Of a DNA stretch of 64,000 nucleotides, positions 42,872-51,591 are shown piece by piece. Origin of the DNA: JAYQKL01 sp049889415 (GTDB taxonomy: Bacteria > Pseudomonadota > Alphaproteobacteria > RS24); the NCBI GenBank assembly GCA_049889415.1, contig JBMHDL010000008.1, forward strand, positions 1-64,000. Direction: 5' to 3'. The position numbers were made by a program, and so were the translations under genes. How positions within the stretch are numbered: the stretch's first letter is position 1; the number at the start of each line of letters is the position of its first letter. The notes under the pieces were generated by a model. That model saw only the letters and a list, made by a program, of their open reading frames with translations, had not been told where the DNA came from and ran no database searches.

Positions 42872-44200
42872 TTACTTATTAAGGAATTTAGGCAGATTTC
42901 CACCTGGAGAGATTTCCTTGGTGATCTTCACCATGGCTGAGGTAATCATGCTTAACTCTTCCGGCTGGATAATGTAAGGCGGCATAGTGTACAATATGTT
43001 CCTAAAGGGACGAACCCAGACCCCCTCTTCAACAAAGCGTTGCTTGATGTGATTAAGGTCTTTCAGTCTGTCAAACTCAATCACCCCGATGGCGCCACGC
43101 ACACGGACATCCCTGACCCCGATAAAGTCCGCCGCCGGCGCAAGCTCATCGCGCAATTGCACCTCAATCTGCTTGACCTGCTCAAGTCTCGGTTCCTGCT
43201 CAAACAATTCCAAAGAGGCCAAAGCAGCCCGACAGGCAAGAGGATTACCCATATAAGTCGGGCCATGCATCAATGCTTTGCTGTCATCATCCGACAAAAA
43301 CGCTTCAAACACATCCGTCGAGGCAATGGTTGCCGCAAGCGCCATAGTGCCTCCGGTCAGGGATTTTGACAGAGTGAGAATATCAGGAACAATCCCCGCC
43401 CGTTCGCAGGCAAACATATGTCCCAACCGCCCAAGACCGGTCATGATTTCATCCGTCAAAAGCAGAACATTATGGGCTTTGCATTGCGCATGAATGAACG
43501 ACAAGGTGTCTTCATCATGAAACTTCATGCCTCCTGCCCCCTGAACCAGAGGTTCGATAACCACTGCAGCCAACTCATGACAGTGGGCTGCCAAAATCCG
43601 CGAAAAAGCCTCCTGCTCGTCCTGCGTATGCGGCACATCGACCAGAACCTGCTTGGCGAGCGCGTCCTTGAACAGGCTGTGCATACCCTCCTCAGGATCA
43701 CACACTGACATGGTGGCGAGCGTGTCGCCATGATAGCCGCCGGTGAAAGACAGGAACCTGTAGCGCCCTTTCTCCCCCTTGTTCATCCAATACTGAACAG
43801 CCATTTTCATACCGACTTCGACGGCAACGGAACCGGAGTCGGAAAAAAACACATGATTGAGATGGCCGGGACACAGATCCGCGAGCTTTTTTGCCAACCG
43901 GCTGGCCGGCTCATGCTGAAATCCACCAAGCATGACATGCGGGAGTTTCTGGAGTTGGTCCATGACAGCCGCCTCGATATGCGGATGGCGGTAACCATGA
44001 CAGGTTGACCACCAACTGGACACGCCATCAACCAACTCCCGCCCGTCCGTTAGCTTGATGCGGACACCCTCGGCACTTGCCACGGGCAGGCCCAGCGGTG
44101 TTGTCTGCATCTGGGTGTAGGGCGGCCAAAGATGGTCTGCGCCGTCCAGTTGCCAATCAGGATGCCGGTTAAGTGCCGGATTTTCAGGTGATACGGTCAT
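42872..44200 (-). CDS. bioA: Adenosylmethionine-8-amino-7-oxononanoate aminotransferase
   Basis: 442 residues. Converts KAPA to DAPA in biotin synthesis with SAM as amino donor. Class III aminotransferase motifs: GVSSWWSTCHGYRHP, GSVAVEVGMKMAVQYW, TDEIMTGLGRLGHMFACE, and the PLP lysine in LSKSLTGGTMALA. Divergent from bioF with 135 bases between the coding starts. Confidence 0.95.
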   Translation of the reverse strand: MTVSPENPALNRHPDWQLDGADHLWPPYTQMQTTPLGLPVASAEGVRIKLTDGRELVDGVSSWWSTCHGYRHPHIEAAVMDQLQKLPHVMLGGFQHEPASRLAKKLADLCPGHLNHVFFSDSGSVAVEVGMKMAVQYWMNKGEKGRYRFLSFTGGYHGDTLATMSVCDPEEGMHSLFKDALAKQVLVDVPHTQDEQEAFSRILAAHCHELAAVVIEPLVQGAGGMKFHDEDTLSFIHAQCKAHNVLLLTDEIMTGLGRLGHMFACERAGIVPDILTLSKSLTGGTMALAATIASTDVFEAFLSDDDSKALMHGPTYMGNPLACRAALASLELFEQEPRLEQVKQIEVQLRDELAPAADFIGVRDVRVRGAIGVIEFDRLKDLNHIKQRFVEEGVWVRPFRNILYTMPPYIIQPEELSMITSAMVKITKEISPGGNLPKFLNK

Positions 44201-44236
44201 TTTAGCCCTTTGAATGACACTAACTATAGCTTTTCA

Positions 44237-44262
44237 AACCTATTTTTCATAGGGTATAGGTT
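44237..44262. promoter_or_regulatory. Inverted repeat between bioA and bioF, possible operator
   Basis: AACCTAT (44237-44243) and ATAGGTT (44256-44262) form a perfect 7-bp dyad with 12-nt spacing. It lies 37 nt from the bioA start and 74 nt from bioF. It does not match the BirA operator (TGTAAACC...GGTTTACA) or the BioR site (TTATCTATAA) well, so the regulator is unknown. Confidence 0.4.
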
Positions 44263-44335
44263 GTCGCGCCGGTCAGGGGTGGCACACTCATTAACCGGGA
44301 CGAACCTCGCCACACACTGCGTAACAAACGGACGT

Positions 44336-45526
44336 ATGACTGCTGACAGGACACCATCCTCACTGGACGCTTTTGCCGCAACCAAGCTTGAGCAGCTTGA
44401 ATTACGTCAAGCACGCCGGTTTCTCGTCTCGACAACACGCGGCCCGCAAGCGGCTGCTTCACGACCCGACAGCGCAGACGGCCTGATCAGCTTTTCCTGC
44501 AATGATTATCTTGGTCTGTCCCAACACCCCAAAGTCATCACTGCGGCACAACAGGCAACCGAAACATACGGCACGGGCGCCGGCGCCTCCCGCTTGATCA
44601 CCGGCAACCATCCGCTGTTTGCGGAACTTGAGTCACAGCTTGCGGCCCTGAAAGGTACCCGGGATTGTCTCGTATTCGGGTCAGGCTACCTCGCCAATAT
44701 CGGCATTATTCCAGCACTGTGTGGTCCCAAAGACCTGCTGCTGGTGGATGAGCTGGCTCACGCCTGCATCAATGCCGGCGGACAATTGTCGAGCGCGAAA
44801 CTAATCCGCTTCAAACACAATGACATGACGGATCTGGCCCAACTACTAGAGGTGCAGCGTCCCCACCATGACCACTGCTTGATTGTCACGGACGGCGTGT
44901 TTTCGATGGACGGTGACCTGGCTCCGCTTCCTGAGATAAGACGGCTGGCAGATCAACATGATGCCTGGGTGATGAGTGATGACGCACATGGTCTGGGCGT
45001 CGTCGGCGGCGGGCGCGGTAGTGCTCATGCCTTCACCCCCGCCGTGCGGGTTGATCTGCATATGGGCACCTTGTCCAAGGCCGTGGGCGGTTATGGTGGT
45101 TATGTCTGCGCCAGCCGCACCGTCTGTGATCTTTTGCGCAACCGGGCCAGAAGTCTGGTGTTTTCAACCGGCCTGGCACCGATGAATGTCGCCGCCGCCA
45201 GCGCCGCACTGAACATCATTCACACTCAGCCGGAGCTGTGTTCTTTACCGGTCGAAAAGGCGGCCTTATTCTGCAGACATCTCGGACTTGAACCGCCGCA
45301 ATCACCTATAGTTCCGATTATTCTAAAAACCAATGAGGCTGTGATGCAGGCTTCCGAAACCCTTTTGTCGCACGGCTTTCTGGTCAGCGCCATTCGGCCG
45401 CCGACAGTTCCCGAAAATACAGCCCGTCTGCGGTTTGCATTTTGCGCCGATCATCGGGAAGAGGATATTGCGCGTTTGGCGCAACAGGTCGCCGGGATCC
45501 TCGCCAATCAGAGGGCCGGCGGATGA
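44336..45526 (+). CDS. bioF: 8-amino-7-oxononanoate synthase
   Basis: 396 residues from ATG 44336. Condenses pimeloyl thioester with alanine. Motifs: FSCNDYLGLSQHP, GTGAGASRLITGNHPL, MSDDAHGLGVVG and the PLP lysine in GTLSKAVGGYGGY. Upstream in-frame codons to 44210 would run through the dyad and the bioA-side promoter and are not credible. It overlaps bioD by 4 nt (ATGA). Confidence 0.94.
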   Translation: MTADRTPSSLDAFAATKLEQLELRQARRFLVSTTRGPQAAASRPDSADGLISFSCNDYLGLSQHPKVITAAQQATETYGTGAGASRLITGNHPLFAELESQLAALKGTRDCLVFGSGYLANIGIIPALCGPKDLLLVDELAHACINAGGQLSSAKLIRFKHNDMTDLAQLLEVQRPHHDHCLIVTDGVFSMDGDLAPLPEIRRLADQHDAWVMSDDAHGLGVVGGGRGSAHAFTPAVRVDLHMGTLSKAVGGYGGYVCASRTVCDLLRNRARSLVFSTGLAPMNVAAASAALNIIHTQPELCSLPVEKAALFCRHLGLEPPQSPIVPIILKTNEAVMQASETLLSHGFLVSAIRPPTVPENTARLRFAFCADHREEDIARLAQQVAGILANQRAGG

Positions 45527-46224
45527 CGCAACTTCACAAACAGGTCTTTGTCGCCGCAACCGGAACGGATATCGGCAAAACCTATGTTACCGGTGCTCTC
45601 ATCCGGCATTTGCGGGCGACCGGCATTGCGGCCTGTGCGCTCAAACCCGTCATCAGCGGTTTTGAGGACGACAATATTGCCGAGAGTGATACCGGCCAAT
45701 TGCTGGCTGCAATGGATAGACCTCCAACCCCAGACGAAGCCGCTAAAATATCCCCTTGGCGCCTGCGGGCCGCATTGTCCCCGGACATGGCAGCGGCGCG
45801 TGAGAACCGGCACATTGAGATACAGGAAGTCACGAACTTTTGCCGTCAGGACGCCAACCGCTCAGATGCCGACATCACCTTTATTGAAGGGGTGGGCGGC
45901 ATTATGGTGCCCCTCAATGCAAGTGCAACAACATTGGACTGGCAAGTTGCATTGAACATACCCTGCCTGCTGGTCATCGGCAGCTATCTGGGTACCATGT
46001 CACACTGCCTGACGGCTCTGGATACCCTGTCGGCCAAGGGTATCATGCCGTTGGCGGTCATTTTGAACGAGTCGCCCCAAAGCCCGGTACCCTTGGCAGA
46101 AACCGCCGCCTCCCTCATCCCTTTTGTCAATGACATCCCGATCGTGCCGCTGCCGCGTAACGGAGCTTTTTCTGAACAGGACAGGGTTTACGATTTGCTA
46201 ACCGACACACGCTTAAAGTCATAA
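45523..46224 (+). CDS. bioD: Dethiobiotin synthetase
   Basis: 233 residues. ATP-dependent closure of DAPA to dethiobiotin. P-loop VAATGTDIGKTYVTGAL; ALKPVISGFE; EGVGGIMVPL. Coupled to bioF. bioB and the pimelate genes (bioC/bioH or substitutes) are not in the window, so the pathway is incomplete here. Confidence 0.93.
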   Translation: MTQLHKQVFVAATGTDIGKTYVTGALIRHLRATGIAACALKPVISGFEDDNIAESDTGQLLAAMDRPPTPDEAAKISPWRLRAALSPDMAAARENRHIEIQEVTNFCRQDANRSDADITFIEGVGGIMVPLNASATTLDWQVALNIPCLLVIGSYLGTMSHCLTALDTLSAKGIMPLAVILNESPQSPVPLAETAASLIPFVNDIPIVPLPRNGAFSEQDRVYDLLTDTRLKS

Positions 46225-46249
46225 ACCCTTTAACAATTGAGCTTGTATT

Positions 46250-46954
46250 ATGCGTTGTGTTTTTTTGTATTTGTCATCCCTTTGTTTTGTCTTGCCTTTA
46301 CTGTTTAAACACCCTCTTGAGGCACAGGCCGAAACCCGTTTTTTCGGTCAGGTGAATCTGTCACACCACAAATTTGAGTACAGCACCGTCGGTGGTACGC
46401 ATCCCGGGTTGCTGCAACATCAGGGCACCGAAAGCACCTCCCTTGAAATCGGGATGCAGTTACGGGAGACTTTCCCGCTTGAAATCAGCCTGAAATCTGA
46501 AGAAATTGACTTTGAGTTGGATCAGGCCCTGCTTCACGATTACAGATTGCTGGATGACGGACAACTGTACCGGATCGGGCTGACCCCGGGCACTTATGAT
46601 GGCAACCTGCAACTGCTCAGCCTGAATATCACCCATACTTTTGAAAACACTTTTGCCGGCTTCCGTCCCTTCGCGGGACTGGGCCTGACCAAAGGCACAT
46701 TCAAGACTCCGCTCTCGGATTATACCGATCCGGATGTTGACGGTTATAGTTTAAACTTCGGTGTTCGCTATGAAATCTCGCCGTCAGCTTATTTCAAAAT
46801 CGGCGTAAATTTTCATAATCAGAGTGTCGATGCCCGCCATATGGGGCAACCGACAGCCCTCACCGGGCTGCCGGAATATATACCGGAAAGCAGCCTTGAT
46901 TATGAGACCATCTGGATTGGCTTTGGATTGCAGACCCGCCCGATGCTGAGGTGA
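46250..46954 (+). CDS. Predicted outer-membrane beta-barrel protein
   Basis: 234 residues. The N-terminus is a signal peptide (about residues 1-27, ending EAQA). The rest is alternating strands with aromatic girdles: FFGQVNLSHHKFEY, FRPFAGLGLTKGTF, YSLNFGVRYEI, FKIGVNFHNQSV and TIWIGFGLQ at the C-terminal strand. About eight strands suggest an OmpA/OmpW-sized barrel. I do not recognise a named family. It follows bioD after 25 nt. Confidence 0.75.
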   Translation: MRCVFLYLSSLCFVLPLLFKHPLEAQAETRFFGQVNLSHHKFEYSTVGGTHPGLLQHQGTESTSLEIGMQLRETFPLEISLKSEEIDFELDQALLHDYRLLDDGQLYRIGLTPGTYDGNLQLLSLNITHTFENTFAGFRPFAGLGLTKGTFKTPLSDYTDPDVDGYSLNFGVRYEISPSAYFKIGVNFHNQSVDARHMGQPTALTGLPEYIPESSLDYETIWIGFGLQTRPMLR

Positions 46955-46965
46955 CGGCAGACACA

Positions 46966-47190
46966 TCAATAATGCGGCGGTTTTTCACCATCCGGCGCCG
47001 TTATTGAAAAATCTTCAACCTGTTGGATGCGCTCCTTCAACATGTGCAGACTGCGCTCAACCTTTTCCAAAGTCTGCCCGTCCTTGTGCGACTGCTGGCT
47101 CAGCTCCTCAATCAGTACCGCCTGATGCGTCACAAGCTCCTCCAGCCGTGTCAGGCGTACCGCCAACTCGTCTTTCTCACGATCCGTCAA
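46966..47190 (-). CDS. slyX: SlyX-like small coiled-coil protein
   Basis: 74 residues from a TTG start (47190) with GGAGGGGG upstream. Heptad-like pattern LAVRLTRLEELVTHQAVLIEEL, ending DGEKPPHY; the P-P-H-Y end is the hallmark of SlyX. Function is not known. A longer frame to 47358 lacks a ribosome site. Confidence 0.75.
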   Translation of the reverse strand: MTDREKDELAVRLTRLEELVTHQAVLIEELSQQSHKDGQTLEKVERSLHMLKERIQQVEDFSITAPDGEKPPHY

Positions 47191-47283
47191 ACCCGACCCC
47201 CTCCTTGTGGAAATAATTCTTGGAATGATATTGTTTTGCAATATTCTCAGCCAGTATAACCCATAAGACGCATCCGGGTACAA

Positions 47284-48372
47284 ATGATGACACAGTACAA
47301 TTTGGACATTCTGGCAGGCCCGACAGCTTATCGGCATATTCAGGAAAACGGTCTGCAACCGTCTGACATCACCCGTATTATGGGGGCGTCCGGCGCCTCG
47401 AAATGGCTGACCATTGCCGGTCTAGATATTGTGATTTTCGGGGACTGGCTGGCGGAAAGCCGGCACGATATCAGCCTGTTCGGGACATCCGTCGGAGCCT
47501 TCAAACTGGCCGCCGCCGCCAGCAGCAACTCTGCCGAGAAGCTGACGCAACTGGCTGACCTGTATGCCGCTTATGACGATTCCGGCCTCAGCGGTTCGAT
47601 GCGGGATGTGATCACCCAGTCCACCCGAAACATGATTCACACAGTGCTCAATCGGGAGATTTCAGAGCAAATCCTCAACAATCCAAGATTCCGCTACCAC
47701 TGCGGTACGGTTCGCCCATTGGGCTGGTTTGCCGCCGACAGTCTGGCACAACAAAGTATGGCGCTAACCAGCGCGCTGGCCAAGTCCCCTTTCAGCCGCA
47801 CGGAATTAAGTCATCTTTGTGAACGGGTCATTTTTCAGGACCCCCGTTCCCGGGAAAGCATTGTGCAAGGTGATGCCTATCCGACAACAGTTCTGGATCT
47901 GACTCCGGATAATCTGATTGATGCCGTTATGTCCTCAGGCTCCATGCCAGTCTATATGCATCCGGTCAGTCACACGGTTCAGGAAAAGCGGGAAAATCTT
48001 TATGACGGTGGTATGCTGGACTATCACCCCGTGCCGGATGTGTTCTGGCAACCCGATCACGGCCTGACACTGTATCCGCATTTCTACAGCACAGTAAAAC
48101 TGAAATGGTTTGATAAATTCTACCCGTGGCGCCGGGCCGGTGCCAGAGAGCTTGATCGTGTCATTCTGCTATGTCCGAGCCGTGCCTTTATTGACACCCT
48201 GCCGGATCGCCGCATTCCGTCACGTCAAGACTTCAGGCGATATGCAAAAAACCCGGACATCAGGGCACAAAAATGGACGGAAACAGTGGAGCGCAGTCAT
48301 GAACTCGGCTATGACTTTATGCAGGTGGTTCAATCCGGTGATATCGCAAAGCGTGTAAAACTCATCACATGA
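47284..48372 (+). CDS. Patatin-like phospholipase family protein
   Basis: 362 residues. The nucleophile motif is LFGTSVGAFKLAA (G-x-S-x-G), the catalytic Asp is in LYDGGMLDYHP (DGG), and an oxyanion-like ASGASKW segment occurs near the start. No signal peptide is visible, so it acts in the cytoplasm or at the inner membrane. Substrate unknown. It precedes the hydroxyacid dehydrogenase by 31 nt. Confidence 0.82.
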   Translation: MMTQYNLDILAGPTAYRHIQENGLQPSDITRIMGASGASKWLTIAGLDIVIFGDWLAESRHDISLFGTSVGAFKLAAAASSNSAEKLTQLADLYAAYDDSGLSGSMRDVITQSTRNMIHTVLNREISEQILNNPRFRYHCGTVRPLGWFAADSLAQQSMALTSALAKSPFSRTELSHLCERVIFQDPRSRESIVQGDAYPTTVLDLTPDNLIDAVMSSGSMPVYMHPVSHTVQEKRENLYDGGMLDYHPVPDVFWQPDHGLTLYPHFYSTVKLKWFDKFYPWRRAGARELDRVILLCPSRAFIDTLPDRRIPSRQDFRRYAKNPDIRAQKWTETVERSHELGYDFMQVVQSGDIAKRVKLIT

Positions 48373-48403
48373 CAGCCAGGACTACAAAAACTAAGAGGAA
48401 CAG

Positions 48404-49345
48404 ATGGTCAAAATACTGTCACAAATAGAACTTCCGGAACTGGAACAAGCTGTTAAGTCCGCACATGACGATGTTGACATCAGCTATCTCGGCATTGGTG
48501 AAAACGTACCGGCCGGCACCAGTGCCGACTGTCTGTTGGCGGTTGCTTCAAATTTACAGGGGCTGGATGCCGTCATAGCAGATATTGAAGGGCTGAAATG
48601 GGTACAGGTCGTCGGCTCCGGCATTGACGGTTTTCCGCTGAATGCTCTGGGAGACAGGGTCCTGACCACCTGCAAAGGCGTCAGTGCCGTGCCGATTGCA
48701 GAATGGGTCATGGCCATGATTTTGACGCAGGCCAAAAGCCTCCCCGGCCAGTGGATCAGCGCCCCGCCGGAAACCTGGAGTTTCGGCAATGCCCCGATAG
48801 CGAGTTTGAACACCCAAAAGCTGGCGCTTGTCGGTTTCGGGACCATTGGGCGGGCAATCGCCCAACGTGCTTTGGCTTTCGGCATGCAGGTCAGCGCCAT
48901 GACGCGGACATCGACACCAGATCTTGACGGGGTCAACCACGCCTCAAGTTTTTCAGAACTGGTGAAAAACGCCGACCATATTGTACTGGCGGCTCCGAGC
49001 ACCAAGGCGACGCACCACCTGCTCAACCGGGAAACCTTTGCCGCCCTGAAACCGGGTGCCCATTTAATCAATATCGCCCGCGGCGAGTTGGTCAATGAGG
49101 CGGATCTGAAAACCGCCCTTGATGATGGCATTATCAGCTGCGCTTCACTGGATGTGGCGCAGAACGAACCGCTGACGGACGGTCACTGGTTTTATACCGA
49201 TGCGCGCATCCGTTTCAGTCCGCACATCTCCTGGGGAGATCCGGAAATCGTTGAGCGTATGACCAGGGTTTTTCTTGAAAACCTTGCCTTGTTCAAAAAT
49301 GATCTGCCGTTGAAAAACGTGTTTGATGTGGAGGCCGGCTACTGA
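48404..49345 (+). CDS. D-isomer specific 2-hydroxyacid dehydrogenase
   Basis: 313 residues. NAD motif LVGFGTIGRAIAQRAL; catalytic Arg in NIARGELVNE, Glu in AQNEPL and His in SPHISW. It resembles glyoxylate/hydroxypyruvate reductase A. The start follows AAGAGGAACAG. It overlaps the SixA-like gene by one base. Confidence 0.9.
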   Translation: MVKILSQIELPELEQAVKSAHDDVDISYLGIGENVPAGTSADCLLAVASNLQGLDAVIADIEGLKWVQVVGSGIDGFPLNALGDRVLTTCKGVSAVPIAEWVMAMILTQAKSLPGQWISAPPETWSFGNAPIASLNTQKLALVGFGTIGRAIAQRALAFGMQVSAMTRTSTPDLDGVNHASSFSELVKNADHIVLAAPSTKATHHLLNRETFAALKPGAHLINIARGELVNEADLKTALDDGIISCASLDVAQNEPLTDGHWFYTDARIRFSPHISWGDPEIVERMTRVFLENLALFKNDLPLKNVFDVEAGY

Positions 49346-49848
49346 TGGTGAAACTGCTCTTATGGCGCCATGCAAAAGCGGTTCATCAAGACGGATTGCA
49401 GGACATGGACCGCTTCCTGACCGCGCGGGGGCGTGAGGAACGCCAGGTCAGCGCAAAACGAATCGAAGCCGCCCACTCCCCTGACGCCATCATCTGTTCC
49501 GTGGCCACCCGAACACGCGAAACCCTTGAAGCCCTCACGGCGGATGTCAATCCATTGTTCAGCGAATTGCTCTACCATTGTTACGTTGAGGACATTCTGG
49601 ATATCGCCCAGGGTATTGATGATGCTTATCAGACGCTTCTGCTTGTCGGGCATAATCCGGGGTTTGAGGACTTTATCCTGCAGGTGCAGGCCAACACGCA
49701 AGCGCACCGGGCCCAACTCAACTATAAATTCTACCCCGGCGACTTGGCCGTGATTGAATGGTCGGACGCCAGCTGGGGCGGCATCCAACTCAAAGATGCT
49801 GTCCTTGCAGAAATCACCAGCGTCCGCAAGCACCCTTCAACCCGATAG
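49345..49848 (+). CDS. SixA-like histidine phosphatase
   Basis: 167 residues. The nucleophile motif is LLWRHAKA (RHG family, Ala in place of Gly), and the second His is in LLVGHNPGFEDFI. SixA removes phosphate from histidine in HPt domains, but small members have varied targets. Coupled to the dehydrogenase gene. Confidence 0.85.
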   Translation: MVKLLLWRHAKAVHQDGLQDMDRFLTARGREERQVSAKRIEAAHSPDAIICSVATRTRETLEALTADVNPLFSELLYHCYVEDILDIAQGIDDAYQTLLLVGHNPGFEDFILQVQANTQAHRAQLNYKFYPGDLAVIEWSDASWGGIQLKDAVLAEITSVRKHPSTR

Positions 49849-49854
49849 CGGACT

Positions 49855-51051
49855 TCAGGTCAGACGCTCATAAATGGCGGCAATGCCCTGCCCGCCACCA
49901 ATGCACAATGTAATCAGGGCATAACGTCCATTGATACGCTGAAGTTCATAAAGGGCTTTGGTCGATATGATGGCCCCTGTTGCGCCGACCGGATGCCCCA
50001 GGGCAACCGCACCGCCATTCGGGTTGGTTTTTTCAGCCGGGAAACCAAGCTCTTTTGATACGGCACAGGCCTGCGCAGCAAAAGCCTCATTGCTCTCAAT
50101 CACGTCAATGTCGTCAAGGCTCAGACCGGTGGACTCAAGCACTTTCCGCACTGCAGGAATCGGCCCGGTGCCCATGATGGACGGCTCAACACCCGCCCGT
50201 GCATAACCGACAATGCGTGCCATCGGCTGCAATCCGTTCTCCGCCGCATAGGCGGCATCGGCCAGCACCAGCATGGACGCACCGTCATTGATGCCGGACG
50301 CATTGCCGGCCGTCACCGTGCCGCCATCCTTCTTGAAGGCCGGCGGCAGACCAGCAAGGCCGTCAGCAGTCACATCTGCTCTGAAATGCTCATCCGTGTC
50401 AAAAACAACCGTTTCGCGGCGGCGTTTCACCTCAACCGGCACAATCTGCTCTTTGAAATAGCCATTCTCACTGGCATGGGCCGCCCGGCGATGGCTTTCC
50501 GCCGCAAACGCGTCCTGCGCTTCGCGGGAAATATCAAATTGCTCGCCAACTTTCTCGGCCGTCATCCCCATATGTCCGGCTCCGAACGGATCCGACAGCG
50601 TGGCCAGCAAATCATCTTCAAAAGCCAAAGACCCCATGCGTTGCCCATCGCGTGGCGCCGCACTGGAAAATGTCGATTGCGACATCACTTCCGCACCGCC
50701 GGCCACCGCCAGTTTCACTTCCCCCGTTTGAATTTGCTGCGTTGCATTGACAATGGCCTCAAGCCCTGACCCGCACAAGCGGTTAACGGTAACCGCATGG
50801 CTTTCAATGCCCATGCCCGCTTCAATCGCAATGACTCTGGAGACGTAAGCGTCTTTTGATTTGGTCCGGATCACATTGCCGACGACCGCCGACTGAATGT
50901 CCGACACATCAACTCCGGCACGCTTGGCGGCTTCTTGTACACATACCGCCCCCAGTGTTTCGATCGGAGTCCTGGACAGGCTGCCGCCAAACCGGCCGAC
51001 CGCGGTCCGGACAGCGCTTAAAATCACAACATCATTCAAATCAGGCATCAT
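49855..51051 (-). CDS. Thiolase (acetyl-CoA C-acyltransferase)
   Basis: 398 residues. Nucleophile Cys in VNRLCGSGLEAIV, the NEAFAAQA loop, His in NPNGGAVALGHPVGATG and acid-base Cys in LCIGGGQG. It could act in biosynthesis (acetoacetyl-CoA) or beta-oxidation; the NEAFA motif fits both. The ATG is preceded by AAGGGGAAAG. Divergent from umuD. Confidence 0.93.
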   Translation of the reverse strand: MMPDLNDVVILSAVRTAVGRFGGSLSRTPIETLGAVCVQEAAKRAGVDVSDIQSAVVGNVIRTKSKDAYVSRVIAIEAGMGIESHAVTVNRLCGSGLEAIVNATQQIQTGEVKLAVAGGAEVMSQSTFSSAAPRDGQRMGSLAFEDDLLATLSDPFGAGHMGMTAEKVGEQFDISREAQDAFAAESHRRAAHASENGYFKEQIVPVEVKRRRETVVFDTDEHFRADVTADGLAGLPPAFKKDGGTVTAGNASGINDGASMLVLADAAYAAENGLQPMARIVGYARAGVEPSIMGTGPIPAVRKVLESTGLSLDDIDVIESNEAFAAQACAVSKELGFPAEKTNPNGGAVALGHPVGATGAIISTKALYELQRINGRYALITLCIGGGQGIAAIYERLT

Positions 51052-51119
51052 TCTTTCCCCTTTTTTTCTTCAGTGTGTGTCTTTTCGCATTTATTCCACA
51101 TAAAGAAAAGAGGGACGCG

Positions 51120-51161
51120 TTGACTCTCCAATAATTTCATCTTAATGTTCATGTTCTGTTC
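51120..51161 (+). promoter_or_regulatory. umuDC promoter with perfect LexA (SOS) box
   Basis: TTGACT (51120-51125), 17 nt, TAATGT (51143-51148) form the promoter. GTTC-ATGTTCT-GTTC (51147-51161) is an exact match to the alphaproteobacterial SOS motif GTTC-N7-GTTC and overlaps the -10 end. umuD starts 20 nt downstream. The recA site shares the ATGTT core. Confidence 0.85.
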
Positions 51162-51180
51162 TTTTTTCAGAAGTTGCGTT

Positions 51181-51591
51181 ATGTTGTATCAAGCTAGTGT
51201 GCTGCGCACGGTGCGGCGTCCCTTTTTCGTCTCCAGAGTTTCAGCCGGCTTTCCAAGCCCGGCCGATGATTTTGTTGAAGGCAGCCTCGACCTGAACCAG
51301 CACTTGATCGGACATCCGCAGGCCACGTTTTTTCTGCGTGTTTCCGGCGACAGCATGACCGGCGCCGGAATTTTTCCCGGTGATCTGCTGATTGTTGACC
51401 GCAGCCTGACCCCGACCCATAATGATATTGTGATTGCCGTGGTGCATAATGAACTGACCGTTAAACGGCTGGTACGGCGCGGCGGCGAACATGTTTTGCG
51501 ACCTGAAAACCCGGCCTATCAAGAGATCCCCCTGCCCGAGGATGCTGAAATATGGGGGGTCGTCAGCCATACCATTCATGGGTTCAGGTGA
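51181..51591 (+). CDS. umuD: UmuD-like SOS mutagenesis protein (LexA-fold peptidase)
   Basis: 136 residues. The cleavage site is Ala-Gly in SAGFPSPADDF; catalytic Ser in RVSGDSMTGAGI and Lys in LTVKRLV. RecA filaments stimulate self-cleavage to UmuD', the active polymerase V subunit. ATG 51181 is used. The stop overlaps umuC by TGATG. Confidence 0.93.
   Translation: MLYQASVLRTVRRPFFVSRVSAGFPSPADDFVEGSLDLNQHLIGHPQATFFLRVSGDSMTGAGIFPGDLLIVDRSLTPTHNDIVIAVVHNELTVKRLVRRGGEHVLRPENPAYQEIPLPEDAEIWGVVSHTIHGFR

Noticed and set aside
44231..44268. Classical BirA operator upstream of bioA/bioF
   Set aside because: Only AACC and GGTT of the half-sites match, and the spacing is 18 rather than 14-16.
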